Shown piece by piece: positions 1 through 5,908 of a stretch of 9,001 bases of DNA. Within the stretch, counting starts at the first letter, position 1; every line of letters begins with the position of its first letter. Made by a program: the position numbers and the translations under genes. Source of the stretch: Cupriavidus sp. (GTDB taxonomy: Bacteria; Pseudomonadota; Gammaproteobacteria; Burkholderiales; Burkholderiaceae). The notes beneath the pieces were generated by a model, which was given only the letters and a program-made list of their open reading frames with translations, had not been told where the DNA came from and ran no database searches. The stretch lies in assembly GCA_013362725.1 (NCBI GenBank), contig JABFVP010000624.1, positions 1-9,001 of the forward strand, written 5' to 3'.

Positions 1-394
1 AGCCGTCGCGCGAACACGGCAGCACGTGCGGCGCGGCGCTCATGTTCTCCTGGCCGCCGGCCACCACGATCTCGGCGTCGCCCGCCATGATGGCGTTGGC
101 GGCCATCATCACGGCCTTCAGGCCCGAGCCGCACACCTTGTTGATGGTCATGGCCGGCACCATCGCCGGCAGGCCGGCCTTGATCGAGGCCTGGCGCGCC
201 GGATTCTGGCCCGAGCCGGCGGTCAGCACCTGGCCCATGATCACTTCGCTGACCTGGTCCGGCTGGATGCCGGCACGCTCGAGCGCGGCCTTGATTACCA
301 CGGCACCCAGTTCCGGCGCCGGGATCTTCGCCAGCGAGCCGCCAAATTTGCCAACCGCGGTACGGGCCGCGGATACGATGACAACGTCAGTCAT
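1..394 (-). CDS. phaA: Acetyl-CoA acetyltransferase (beta-ketothiolase) PhaA, N-terminal part
   Basis: This is the first 131 codons of a thiolase; the rest lies beyond the left edge. Family members condense two acetyl-CoA into acetoacetyl-CoA in the cytoplasm, the first step of poly(3-hydroxybutyrate) synthesis. The protein begins MTDVVIVSAARTAVGKFGG, a typical biosynthetic thiolase N-terminus. The acyl-accepting cysteine is Cys88 in NKVCGSG, and the GGQENMS motif follows near residues 117-123. The ATG at 394 is preceded by GAGAGGA (complement of 402-408) with a 7-nt gap, a good ribosome binding site. The gene lies 80 nt downstream of phaC on the same strand, as in the phaCAB operon of Cupriavidus. 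One oddity is a cysteine in VLPCSRDG at the very edge, where I recall glycine in H16. The identification is secure although the gene is partial. Confidence 0.96.
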   Translation of the reverse strand, partial: MTDVVIVSAARTAVGKFGGSLAKIPAPELGAVVIKAALERAGIQPDQVSEVIMGQVLTAGSGQNPARQASIKAGLPAMVPAMTINKVCGSGLKAVMMAANAIMAGDAEIVVAGGQENMSAAPHVLPCSRDG

Positions 395-428
395 GGTGTA
401 GTCCTCTCAATGGAAACGGGGACCCGCA

Positions 429-465
429 GTCCGCCGGCGCCCGCGTGGGGCGCACGCCGGCGGAC
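429..465 (-). promoter_or_regulatory. Hairpin in the phaC-phaA spacer
   Basis: The arms gtccgccggcg (429-439) and cgccggcggac (455-465) are perfect 11-bp inverted repeats around a 15-nt loop. The hairpin starts 9 nt after the phaC stop and ends about 20 nt before the phaA ribosome binding site. No T-run follows on the minus strand, so it does not look like an intrinsic terminator. In operons such stems often protect the upstream transcript's 3' end or tune downstream expression; that role is inference. As I recall, H16 has a different sequence here that also forms a GC-rich stem. Confidence 0.7.
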
Positions 466-474
466 GCGCGGGCA

Positions 475-2256
475 TCAAGCCTTGGCTTTGACGTATCGCC
501 CAGGCGCGGGTTCGATTGCAGGGTAGCGCGCGTTGCCGTACTGCGCAGGCGCGGCGCGCTTGGCGCCGGCATGGCTGGCCAGCCATGCCGACCAGTCCGG
601 CCACCAGCTGCCGGGATGCTCGGTGGCGCCGGCCAGCCATTGCTGCGGCGACGCCGGCAAGGCGTCGTTGGTCCAGTGGCTGCGCTTTTTCTTTGCCGGC
701 GGATTGATCACGCCGGCGATATGGCCGGACGCGCCCAGCACGAAGCGCAGCTTGTTGTTCAGCAGCGCGGTCGAGGCATAGGCCGCGGTCCACGGCACGA
801 TATGGTCTTCGCGCGAGCCGTAGAGGTAGGTCGGCACGTCGATGCTGCCCAGGTCCACGGGCGCGTTGCATACGGTCAGCTTGCCGGGCACCTTCAGTTC
901 GTTCTGCAGGTAGGTATGGCGCAGGTACCAGCAGTACCACGGCCCCGGCAGGTTGGTCGCGTCGCCGTTCCAGAACAGCAGGTCGAACGGCACCGGGGTA
1001 TTGCCCTTCAGGTAGTTGTCGACAACGTAGTTCCACACCAGGTCGTTCGGGCGCAGGAACGAGAAGGTGTTGGCCAGCTCCAGCCCGCGCAGCAGCCCGC
1101 ACGGCGCGCCGGCGCCACCGCCCAGCGTGGCTTCGCGCAGCTGCACGTGACCCTCGTCGACAAAGACGTCGAGGATGCCGGTGTCGGCAAAGTCCAGCAG
1201 CGTGGTCAGCAGCGTCAGGCTGGCCGCGGGATGCTCGCCACGCGCAGCCATCACGGCAAGCGCGGTGGAAACGATGGTGCCGCCGACGCAGAAGCCCAGC
1301 ACGTTGATCTGGTCCTCGCCGCTGATGTCGCGCGCGACTTCGATGGCGCGGATGGCGGCGTGCTCGATGTAGTCGTCCCAGGTGCGCGACGCCATGCTGG
1401 CATCGGGATTGCGCCACGACACCAGAAACACCGTATGGCCCTGCTCCACCGTATGCCGCACCAGCGAGCTTTCGGGCTGCAGGTCAAGGATGTAGTACTT
1501 GTTGATGCAAGGCGGCACCATCAGCAGCGGGCGCGCATGAACCTTGGCGGTGAGCGGCTTGTACTGCAGCAGCTGGAAGTATTCGTTCTCGTAGACCACC
1601 GCGCCTTCGGTCACCGCGACATTGCGGCCCACCTCGAACGCGGTCTCGTCGGTCTGCGAGATCTTGCCCCGCGTCAGGTCTTCCATCATGTTGCGCACGC
1701 CGGCGCGCAGCGATTCGCCGCCCGATTCGATCAGCAGGCGCTGCGCTTCGGGATTGGTGGCGAGGAAGTTGGCGGGCGACATCGCGTCGACCCACTGCGA
1801 GATCGCGAAGCGGATGCGCTGGCGCGTCTTGGCATCGGCCTCGACCGCGTCGGCGAGTTCGGTCAGCGCGCGGGCGTTGAGCAGGTAGAAAGCGGCGGCG
1901 TAACGGTACGGCACGTTGTTGCGCCACGCATCGCCGGCAAAGCGGCGATCGTGCAGCGGCCCGATGCCGTCGGGCTTGCCCTCGGCCAGCGCCTGCCATA
2001 GCGCGGCGAAGTCCTTCATATAGCGCTGCTGGATGTCGGCCAGCTGGGCCGGCGCGATCTTGACGCCTGCCAGCGAATCGAGACCCGGGATGCCGGCCAT
2101 CATGCCGGATGCGGCCGCGTGGCCGTTGCCTTCAGTGCCCTGCCACTGGCGGGACCATTCCAGCCAGGTGGCTGGATCGAATGGCCCCGGCGTGAACTTG
2201 GGTGGTTGGGACTTGCCTTCCTGCGTGGAAGCTGCCGCACCTTTGCCGGTCGCCAT
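475..2256 (-). CDS. phaC: Class I poly(3-hydroxyalkanoate) synthase PhaC
   Basis: The product (593 aa) polymerises (R)-3-hydroxyacyl-CoA, mainly 3-hydroxybutyryl-CoA, into PHA at the granule surface, releasing CoA. It opens MATGKGAAASTQEG and is collinear with H16 PhaC as I recall it (589 aa). An N-terminal PhaC domain precedes an alpha/beta-hydrolase catalytic domain. The lipase-box-like motif GFCVGG places the nucleophile at Cys323; Asp484 (SREDHIVPW) and His512 (GASGHIAG) complete the triad, matching Cys319/Asp480/His508 of H16 shifted by four. The shift comes from extra residues MMAG near positions 52-55. The start at 2256 fits the family; the preceding GAGAGA is a weak purine-rich ribosome binding site. 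An in-frame ATG at 2325 would add 23 residues but lacks a ribosome binding site. It is the first gene of the operon, transcribed from a promoter about 310 nt upstream. Confidence 0.98.
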   Translation of the reverse strand: MATGKGAAASTQEGKSQPPKFTPGPFDPATWLEWSRQWQGTEGNGHAAASGMMAGIPGLDSLAGVKIAPAQLADIQQRYMKDFAALWQALAEGKPDGIGPLHDRRFAGDAWRNNVPYRYAAAFYLLNARALTELADAVEADAKTRQRIRFAISQWVDAMSPANFLATNPEAQRLLIESGGESLRAGVRNMMEDLTRGKISQTDETAFEVGRNVAVTEGAVVYENEYFQLLQYKPLTAKVHARPLLMVPPCINKYYILDLQPESSLVRHTVEQGHTVFLVSWRNPDASMASRTWDDYIEHAAIRAIEVARDISGEDQINVLGFCVGGTIVSTALAVMAARGEHPAASLTLLTTLLDFADTGILDVFVDEGHVQLREATLGGGAGAPCGLLRGLELANTFSFLRPNDLVWNYVVDNYLKGNTPVPFDLLFWNGDATNLPGPWYCWYLRHTYLQNELKVPGKLTVCNAPVDLGSIDVPTYLYGSREDHIVPWTAAYASTALLNNKLRFVLGASGHIAGVINPPAKKKRSHWTNDALPASPQQWLAGATEHPGSWWPDWSAWLASHAGAKRAAPAQYGNARYPAIEPAPGRYVKAKA

Positions 2257-2359
2257 GATCAGTTTTGTCTCTCTGCCGTCACTATTCGAACCGGCTCTAG
2301 GCATTGCCTGGCCGGCACTTTGCATGGGGAGATGCTATCCGAATGGACCCGGCCCCAGC

Positions 2360-2377
2360 CCTTCCCCAGCGGGAAGG
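2360..2377 (-). other. Leader hairpin, 7-bp stem
   Basis: The sequences ccttccc (2360-2366) and gggaagg (2371-2377) are perfect inverted repeats around a 4-nt loop. It lies within the domain closed by 2334-2347/2447-2460. As I recall, H16 has CCTCCC/GGGAGG at the same place, meaning both arms changed together. Confidence 0.6.
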
Positions 2378-2413
2378 TCAGCCGGCACATCTGCCCTGGA
2401 ACTGGCCTGGAAC

Positions 2414-2440
2414 CCCTGGTCGCACAACCTGCGGCCAGGG
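2414..2440 (-). other. Leader hairpin, 10-position stem
   Basis: The sequences ccctggtcgc (2414-2423) and gcggccaggg (2431-2440) pair at nine of ten positions around a 7-nt loop; the one mismatch is C-A in the minus-strand transcript. It is the second hairpin inside the closed leader domain. Confidence 0.58.
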
Positions 2441-2531
2441 CTTGCATCCATTCCGATAGCGGCTCCCTTTAATCCGGCGGGCGCGGCCCTTGGTTGCCAG
2501 CGCCATGCGTTATGCTTGCCGGAAAAACCTG

Positions 2532-2549
2532 GGAATCGTCAGCGATTCC
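2532..2549 (-). other. Dyad just downstream of the phaC transcription start
   Basis: The arms ggaatcg (2532-2538) and cgattcc (2543-2549) are a perfect 7-bp inverted repeat with a 4-nt centre. If transcription starts near 2558, this spans roughly +10 to +27. It could be a 5' mRNA hairpin that stabilises the transcript or an operator for a dimeric regulator; the sequence does not decide between them. Confidence 0.5.
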
Positions 2550-2564
2550 GAGACATTCGAGGCC

Positions 2565-2594
2565 ATTGTTGCCTTGCAACGCGGGCGCTGTCAA
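2565..2594 (-). promoter_or_regulatory. phaC operon promoter (sigma70-type)
   Basis: On the minus strand TTGACA (complement of 2589-2594) is followed after 18 nt by AACAAT (complement of 2565-2570). The -35 box is a perfect consensus; the -10 box is weaker. The same pair of boxes and spacing is described for phaC in C. necator H16, with transcription starting about 300 nt before the gene, so the start here should be near 2558. Constitutive transcription is expected from these boxes; a dyad overlaps the -10 box. Confidence 0.88.
2568..2580. promoter_or_regulatory. Operator-like dyad overlapping the phaC -10 box
   Basis: The sequence gttgccttgcaac is a perfect 5-bp inverted repeat around a 3-nt centre (gttgc-ctt-gcaac). 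It sits in the spacer and covers three bases of the -10 box, a position where a bound repressor would block polymerase. Its core is TGC-N3-GCA, the form I recall for PhaR sites in Paracoccus and Rhodobacter. No binding is shown by the sequence alone. Confidence 0.4.
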
Positions 2595-2700
2595 TGCGGA
2601 AATCCGCCCCGGCGCCGCGCGCTGCCCGACCTACCGGACGGTAATGCGGCACACGCACCTGCCGAGGCCATCGAGCATAGTCGAGAAGGATGAAATTCTG

Positions 2701-2928
2701 ATGTACATCGTGGCCATTGGCTGGCTCTACGTGGCGCTGATGATGGCGATCACCGAGCACAACGTGGTGGCGGGGGTCGCCACCTTCCTGATGTATGGGG
2801 TCGCGCCGGTGGCGCTGGTGCTCTACATCCTGGGCACGCCCGCCCGGCGCCGGCGCAAGGCCGAGGCCGAACGCGCGTTGCAGCAAGGCGCCGCGGCCAG
2901 CGAGGCGGCGAAGCGCGGGGACGAGTAA
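2701..2928 (+). CDS. Small two-helix membrane protein of unknown function
   Basis: I do not recognise a named family for this 75-aa product. It begins MYIVAIGWLYVALMMA, has a first hydrophobic helix near residues 2-17 and a second near 22-45 (VVAGVATFLMYGVAPVALVL), then a basic cluster RRRRK at 49-53 and a charged Ala/Glu/Lys tail. By the positive-inside rule the tail should be cytoplasmic, with both ends inside. The ATG at 2701 is preceded by GAGAAGGA (2683-2690), 10 nt away. A three-codon frame ATG-AAA-TTC-TGA at 2690-2701 overlaps this start, probably by chance. The gene is divergent from phaC, shares its upstream region, and ends 12 nt from the end of convergent pgeF. I believe the same small gene lies upstream of phaC in H16, which supports a real, conserved gene. 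Linkage to PHA metabolism is only positional. Confidence 0.8.
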   Translation: MYIVAIGWLYVALMMAITEHNVVAGVATFLMYGVAPVALVLYILGTPARRRRKAEAERALQQGAAASEAAKRGDE

Positions 2929-2940
2929 GGCCGCGACTGC

Positions 2941-3744
2941 TCAGTCGGCCAGCCAGACCAGGCTGGCCATGCGCCCGGTCACGCCGTCGCGCCGGTAGGA
3001 GTAGAAGCGTTCGGCATCGGCGACCGTGCAGGCATCGCCGCCGTGGATGTCGACGCAGCCGGCGCGGGCCAGGCGCGTGCGCGCCAGCTCATAGATGTCG
3101 GCAAAGTACTTGCCCGGGGCTCCGGCGCGGAACGCGGCCGCCACCGCGGCCTGTTCGTCCGGGCGTGCCTGCGCGAGAAAGGCATCGCGCACCTCGGCGC
3201 CGACCTCGAAGGCCTCGGGCCCGATCGCCGGACCCAGCCATGCCAGCCAACGCGTGGCAGCGCCGCCGGCGGCCGCCTGCATGCGCGCCAGCGTGGCCTC
3301 GATCACGCCGTTGCACAGGCCGCGCCAGCCCGCATGCGCGGCGCCCACCACCGTTCCCTGCGCATTGCACAGCAGCACCGGCAAGCAGTCAGCCGTCATC
3401 ACGGCGCAGACGTGGCCCGGCGTGACCGCCAGGCTCGCATCGGCCTGCGGCACGGGACCGCCCGGTGCGCCTACATGGTCGACGGTCGCGACCGCGCAGC
3501 CATGCACCTGTTCCAGCCATTGCGGCATCGACGGCAGGCGCGCCGCCAGCCGCGCGCGGTTGCGCGCGACGTCGCCCGCATCGTCGCCAACGTGGGTGCC
3601 CAGGTTCAGCCCGCCGGGCATGCCGCCGGCCAATCCGTAAGGCCCCTGGCTGACCCCGCCCTGGCGCGTGGTCGACAGCGCGCGCACGCGCGCCGGCGCG
3701 GGCCAGTCGGGCACCAGCCAGGCGGGATCAGGCGTCGCGCTCAT
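2941..3744 (-). CDS. pgeF: YfiH/laccase-domain protein, peptidoglycan editing factor PgeF (polyphenol oxidase family)
   Basis: This 267-aa protein belongs to the YfiH (DUF152, multicopper polyphenol oxidase) family. Members have been assigned laccase-like oxidation, purine nucleoside phosphorylase/adenosine deaminase activity, and in E. coli the removal of wrongly incorporated residues from peptidoglycan precursors. Metal ligands are visible: His81 in WLEQVHG, Cys120 in TADCLPVLL and His137 in AAHAGWRG. The WLGPAIGPEAFEVG block and the C-terminal SYRRDGVTGRMASLVWL are also typical, and length is normal (E. coli about 243 aa). The start at 3744 (MSATPDPAWLVPDWP) matches the usual beginning of the family and overlaps the end of rluD by 17 nt. 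Upstream in-frame ATGs would only add translated rluD antiframe sequence rich in Thr/Lys. Co-transcription and translational coupling with rluD are likely. The physiological substrate here is unknown. Confidence 0.93.
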   Translation of the reverse strand: MSATPDPAWLVPDWPAPARVRALSTTRQGGVSQGPYGLAGGMPGGLNLGTHVGDDAGDVARNRARLAARLPSMPQWLEQVHGCAVATVDHVGAPGGPVPQADASLAVTPGHVCAVMTADCLPVLLCNAQGTVVGAAHAGWRGLCNGVIEATLARMQAAAGGAATRWLAWLGPAIGPEAFEVGAEVRDAFLAQARPDEQAAVAAAFRAGAPGKYFADIYELARTRLARAGCVDIHGGDACTVADAERFYSYRRDGVTGRMASLVWLAD

Positions 3745-4894
3745 CGCCGTCACCGTCGTCGTCTTCGTCTTCATCGCCGGCATATTCCCAGTGGGCCTCG
3801 CCGCCTTCCCACACTTCATCCCAGGCCTCGTCTTCGTCGTCGGCCTGCGCGCTCTCGAAGTCGAGCGCATCGATCAGCGCCTGCAGGTCCTCGGGCGGCT
3901 GCGCGGTCCACGACATGTGCTTGCCGGTGACAGGATGCACCAGGCCGAGCTTGTACGCATGCAGCGCCTGGCGCTCATAGGGCACCGGCAACGGCACGCG
4001 AATCGCGGGACGCTGGCCGCGCTGGGTGGCGCGGAAATAGACCGGGTCGCCCACCAGCGGATGGCCGATCGATTCGAAATGCACGCGGATCTGGTGGGTG
4101 CGTCCGGTCTCGAGCTTGCACAACACCATCGACACGAAGCCGCGCCCGAGCGGCACCGTGGCCAGCGTGCGGAAATGCGTGCGCGACGGCTTGCCGCTGG
4201 CGGTCTGCACGATCGCCATGCGGGTGCGCTCGCGCGGGTCGCGGCCGATGGGCGCGTCGATGGTGCCTTCGTCATAGGTGCGGCCCCACACCAGCGCGAT
4301 ATAGGTGCGCTTGACCGTGCGCGCCTGCAGCTGCCGCACCAGGTCGGTCTGCGCGGTCAGCGTGCGCGCCACCACCATCAGTCCCGAGGTCTCCTTGTCG
4401 AGCCGGTGCACGATGCCCGCGCGCGGCAGCGACGCGGCGCCCGGGTCGCGATGCAGCAGGCCATTGAGCACGGTGCCGCTCCAGTTGCCGGCGGCGGGAT
4501 GCACCACCAGCCCGGCGGGCTTGTTGATCACCAGCAGGGTATCGTCCTCGTAGACCACGTCGAGCGGCACGTCCTCGGGCGCAAACGCCGACGATTCCGG
4601 CGCGGCCTGCGGCCGGACCTCGATCCGGTTGCCCATCTGCACCGCGTCGCGCGGACGGCGGACCTGCCCGTCGACACGCACCGCGCCGCTTTCTATCCAT
4701 TGCTGCAGGCGGCTGCGCGAGAACTCGCTGAAGTGACGCGCCAGCAATTTGTCGAGACGCTCGCCATGCGAGGCACTGTCCACCTCCAGCGACAGGGTCA
4801 TGGCGGCGTCGGCAGCGGCGCCGGGCGCGCCGACGGCATCGTCGAATTCTTCCGCGCTGGCCTCGAAATCGGCCACCGCCGCGGCCGCGCGCAC
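3728..4894 (-). CDS. rluD: 23S rRNA pseudouridine synthase RluD
   Basis: RluD converts uridines of 23S rRNA helix 69 (1911, 1915, 1917 in E. coli) to pseudouridine during ribosome assembly. With the chosen start the product has 388 aa. An S4 RNA-binding domain (GERLDKLLARHFSEFSRSR) lies near residues 44-100. The RluA-type catalytic domain follows, with INKPAGLVVHP at 123-133 and catalytic Asp166 in HRLDKETSG. The last 45 or so residues are strongly acidic (DEDEDDDGDGDE), an extension beyond E. coli RluD (326 aa). The start is uncertain: upstream of the GTG at 4894 third-position GC bias collapses, and AGGAGGA (complement of 4910-4916) lies 15 nt before it, rather far. Alternatives are ATG 4801, closest to the E. 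coli N-terminus, and ATG 4984. The gene ends inside the start of pgeF and is divergent from bamD. Confidence 0.94.
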   Translation of the reverse strand: MRAAAAVADFEASAEEFDDAVGAPGAAADAAMTLSLEVDSASHGERLDKLLARHFSEFSRSRLQQWIESGAVRVDGQVRRPRDAVQMGNRIEVRPQAAPESSAFAPEDVPLDVVYEDDTLLVINKPAGLVVHPAAGNWSGTVLNGLLHRDPGAASLPRAGIVHRLDKETSGLMVVARTLTAQTDLVRQLQARTVKRTYIALVWGRTYDEGTIDAPIGRDPRERTRMAIVQTASGKPSRTHFRTLATVPLGRGFVSMVLCKLETGRTHQIRVHFESIGHPLVGDPVYFRATQRGQRPAIRVPLPVPYERQALHAYKLGLVHPVTGKHMSWTAQPPEDLQALIDALDFESAQADDEDEAWDEVWEGGEAHWEYAGDEDEDDDGDGDERDA

Positions 4895-4956
4895 CCGTTC
4901 GGGTGGCAGTCCTCCTACGCCGTCTCCGGCTTGCGGATTGGGCTGGGGGCTTGGGC

Positions 4957-4962
4957 TATAAT
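4957..4962 (+). promoter_or_regulatory. Probable -10 box of the bamD promoter
   Basis: A perfect TATAAT lies 40 nt before the bamD ATG, in the only low-GC patch between the divergent rluD and bamD genes. The best -35 candidate, TTGCGG at 4931-4936, is 20 nt upstream, longer than ideal, so the -35 element is unclear. Transcription would begin near 4969, giving a leader of about 33 nt. Confidence 0.6.
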
Positions 4963-5001
4963 GCTTGACGCTATTTTTCTTCATCCGGGATACGATTGCC
5001 C

Positions 5002-5832
5002 ATGCAATTGCAGAGCATGAAACGCGTGCGCTGGCGCACGACAATTGGAGCGGTTCTGCTCGCAGGCGGCTGCGTCATGCTGTCTGCATGCGGCCTGCTC
5101 GCGGACCAGCCCGACGAGACCGCCGGCTGGTCGGCCAACAAATTATATTCGGAAGCCAAGGATGCCCTCGATGGCGGCGACTACACCCGCGCCGTCAAGC
5201 TGTATGAAAAGCTCGAAGGCCGCTATCCGTTCGGCCGCTATGCGCAGCAGGCACAGATCGATACCGCCTACGCCAACTACAAGGACGGCGAAACCGCGGC
5301 CGCGCTGGCGGCGGTGGACCGCTTCATCCAGCTGCACCCGAACCACCCCAACATCGATTACGCCTACTACCTGAAGGGGCTGATCAACTTCAACGACAAC
5401 CTCGGCTGGCTGGGCCGCTTCTCGGGGCAGGACCTGAGCGAGCGCGACCCCAAGGCCGCGCGCGCCGCCTACGATGCCTTCCATACGCTGATCACGCGCT
5501 ATCCGGAAAGCAAGTACACGCCAGACGCCACGCTGCGCATGCAGTACATCGTCAACTCGCTGGCCCAGCATGAAGTGCACGCCGCGCGCTACTACTACCG
5601 GCGCGGCGCTTACCTGGCCGCGGTCAACCGCGCCCAGCAGTCGCTGAAGGACTACGACGGCGCGCCCGCCAACGAAGAGGCGCTGTACATCATGATCCGC
5701 TCGTACGACGCGATGGGCATGAAGGACCTGCGCGACGACACCGCACGCGTGATGGAGAAGAACTTCCCTGAGAGCGACTTCATCAAGTACGGCGCGCGCC
5801 GCAAGGACAAATCCTGGTGGGAAGTGTTCTGA
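5002..5832 (+). CDS. bamD: Outer membrane protein assembly factor BamD (ComL/YfiO lipoprotein)
   Basis: BamD is the essential lipoprotein partner of BamA in the BAM complex, which inserts beta-barrel proteins into the outer membrane; it is anchored to the inner leaflet and faces the periplasm. The 276-aa product has a basic N-terminus (MKRVRWR), a hydrophobic stretch and a lipobox ending LSAC, so Cys30 is the likely lipidated residue. Mature sequence starts GLLADQPDE. TPR-like helices follow: WSANKLYSEAKDALDGGDY (43-61), RYPFGRYAQQAQIDTAYANY (74-93), the PNHPNIDYAYYLKGL segment (113-127), and a final pair around 190-260. The size agrees with the family (E. coli 245 aa). ATG 5002 was chosen; ATG 5017 would give a tighter signal peptide, and neither has a strong ribosome binding site. 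It stands alone on its strand, with its own promoter and a terminator after the stop. Confidence 0.95.
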   Translation: MQLQSMKRVRWRTTIGAVLLAGGCVMLSACGLLADQPDETAGWSANKLYSEAKDALDGGDYTRAVKLYEKLEGRYPFGRYAQQAQIDTAYANYKDGETAAALAAVDRFIQLHPNHPNIDYAYYLKGLINFNDNLGWLGRFSGQDLSERDPKAARAAYDAFHTLITRYPESKYTPDATLRMQYIVNSLAQHEVHAARYYYRRGAYLAAVNRAQQSLKDYDGAPANEEALYIMIRSYDAMGMKDLRDDTARVMEKNFPESDFIKYGARRKDKSWWEVF

Positions 5833-5851
5833 CGCCGCGCCGGCAGCGATA

Positions 5852-5886
5852 AAAAACGGGACGTGTCCGATGACCGTCCCGTTTTT
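5852..5886. terminator. Intrinsic terminator, probably bidirectional
   Basis: The arms aaaaacgggacg (5852-5863) and cgtcccgttttt (5875-5886) form a perfect 12-bp stem around an 11-nt loop, followed by ctttt. The stem begins 20 nt after the bamD stop and lies 23 nt past the stop of the convergent helicase gene. The A-run on the left arm gives a T-run on the minus strand, so it can serve both genes. Confidence 0.9.
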
Positions 5887-5908
5887 CTTTTGCCGCGGTT
5901 CGCCGTGA

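Larger units (their letters stand above)
2334..2460 (-). repeat. Long-range inverted repeat closing a leader domain
   Basis: On the plus strand gctatccgaatgga (2334-2347) is complementary to tccattccgatagc (2447-2460) except for one position, which would be a G-G mismatch in the transcript. The arms are 99 nt apart and enclose two local hairpins, so the folded transcript could form a three-way junction. Both arms, including the mismatch, match my memory of the H16 leader. Confidence 0.6.
2257..2558 (-). promoter_or_regulatory. Long structured 5' leader of the phaC operon
   Basis: About 300 nt separate the predicted transcription start from the phaC ATG. The leader holds several complementary segments. 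A long-range pair (2334-2347 with 2447-2460, 13 of 14 positions) could close a domain containing one hairpin at 2360-2377 and another at 2414-2440. A 7-bp dyad lies near the 5' end at 2532-2549. Between the inner hairpins is a stretch that I recall as unchanged in H16 (reading CCAGTTCCAGGGC on the transcript strand). No convincing gene is seen here. A regulatory RNA role is inferred and no known riboswitch class was recognised. Confidence 0.55.

Noticed and set aside
429..465. Intrinsic terminator after phaC
   Set aside because: The stem is strong but no T-run follows on the transcribed strand, and phaA follows in the same operon.
445..2001. Long open frame on the plus strand opposite phaC (518 codons)
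   Set aside because: It is a mirror of phaC in very GC-rich DNA; its translation is Arg/Gly/His/Gln-rich with no recognisable domain.
2033..2644. Plus-strand frame of 203 codons across the phaC start and leader
   Set aside because: It covers a known promoter and untranslated leader on the other strand, with no ribosome binding site or domain.
2690..2701. Three-codon frame ATG-AAA-TTC-TGA overlapping the start of the small membrane protein gene
   Set aside because: The ribosome binding sequence directly abuts this ATG, leaving no spacing, so it more likely serves the ATG at 2701; chance overlap is enough to explain it.
3668..5020. Long plus-strand open frame opposite rluD (450 codons)
   Set aside because: It lies antisense to the clear RluD motifs and has composition typical of antisense frames in high-GC genomes.
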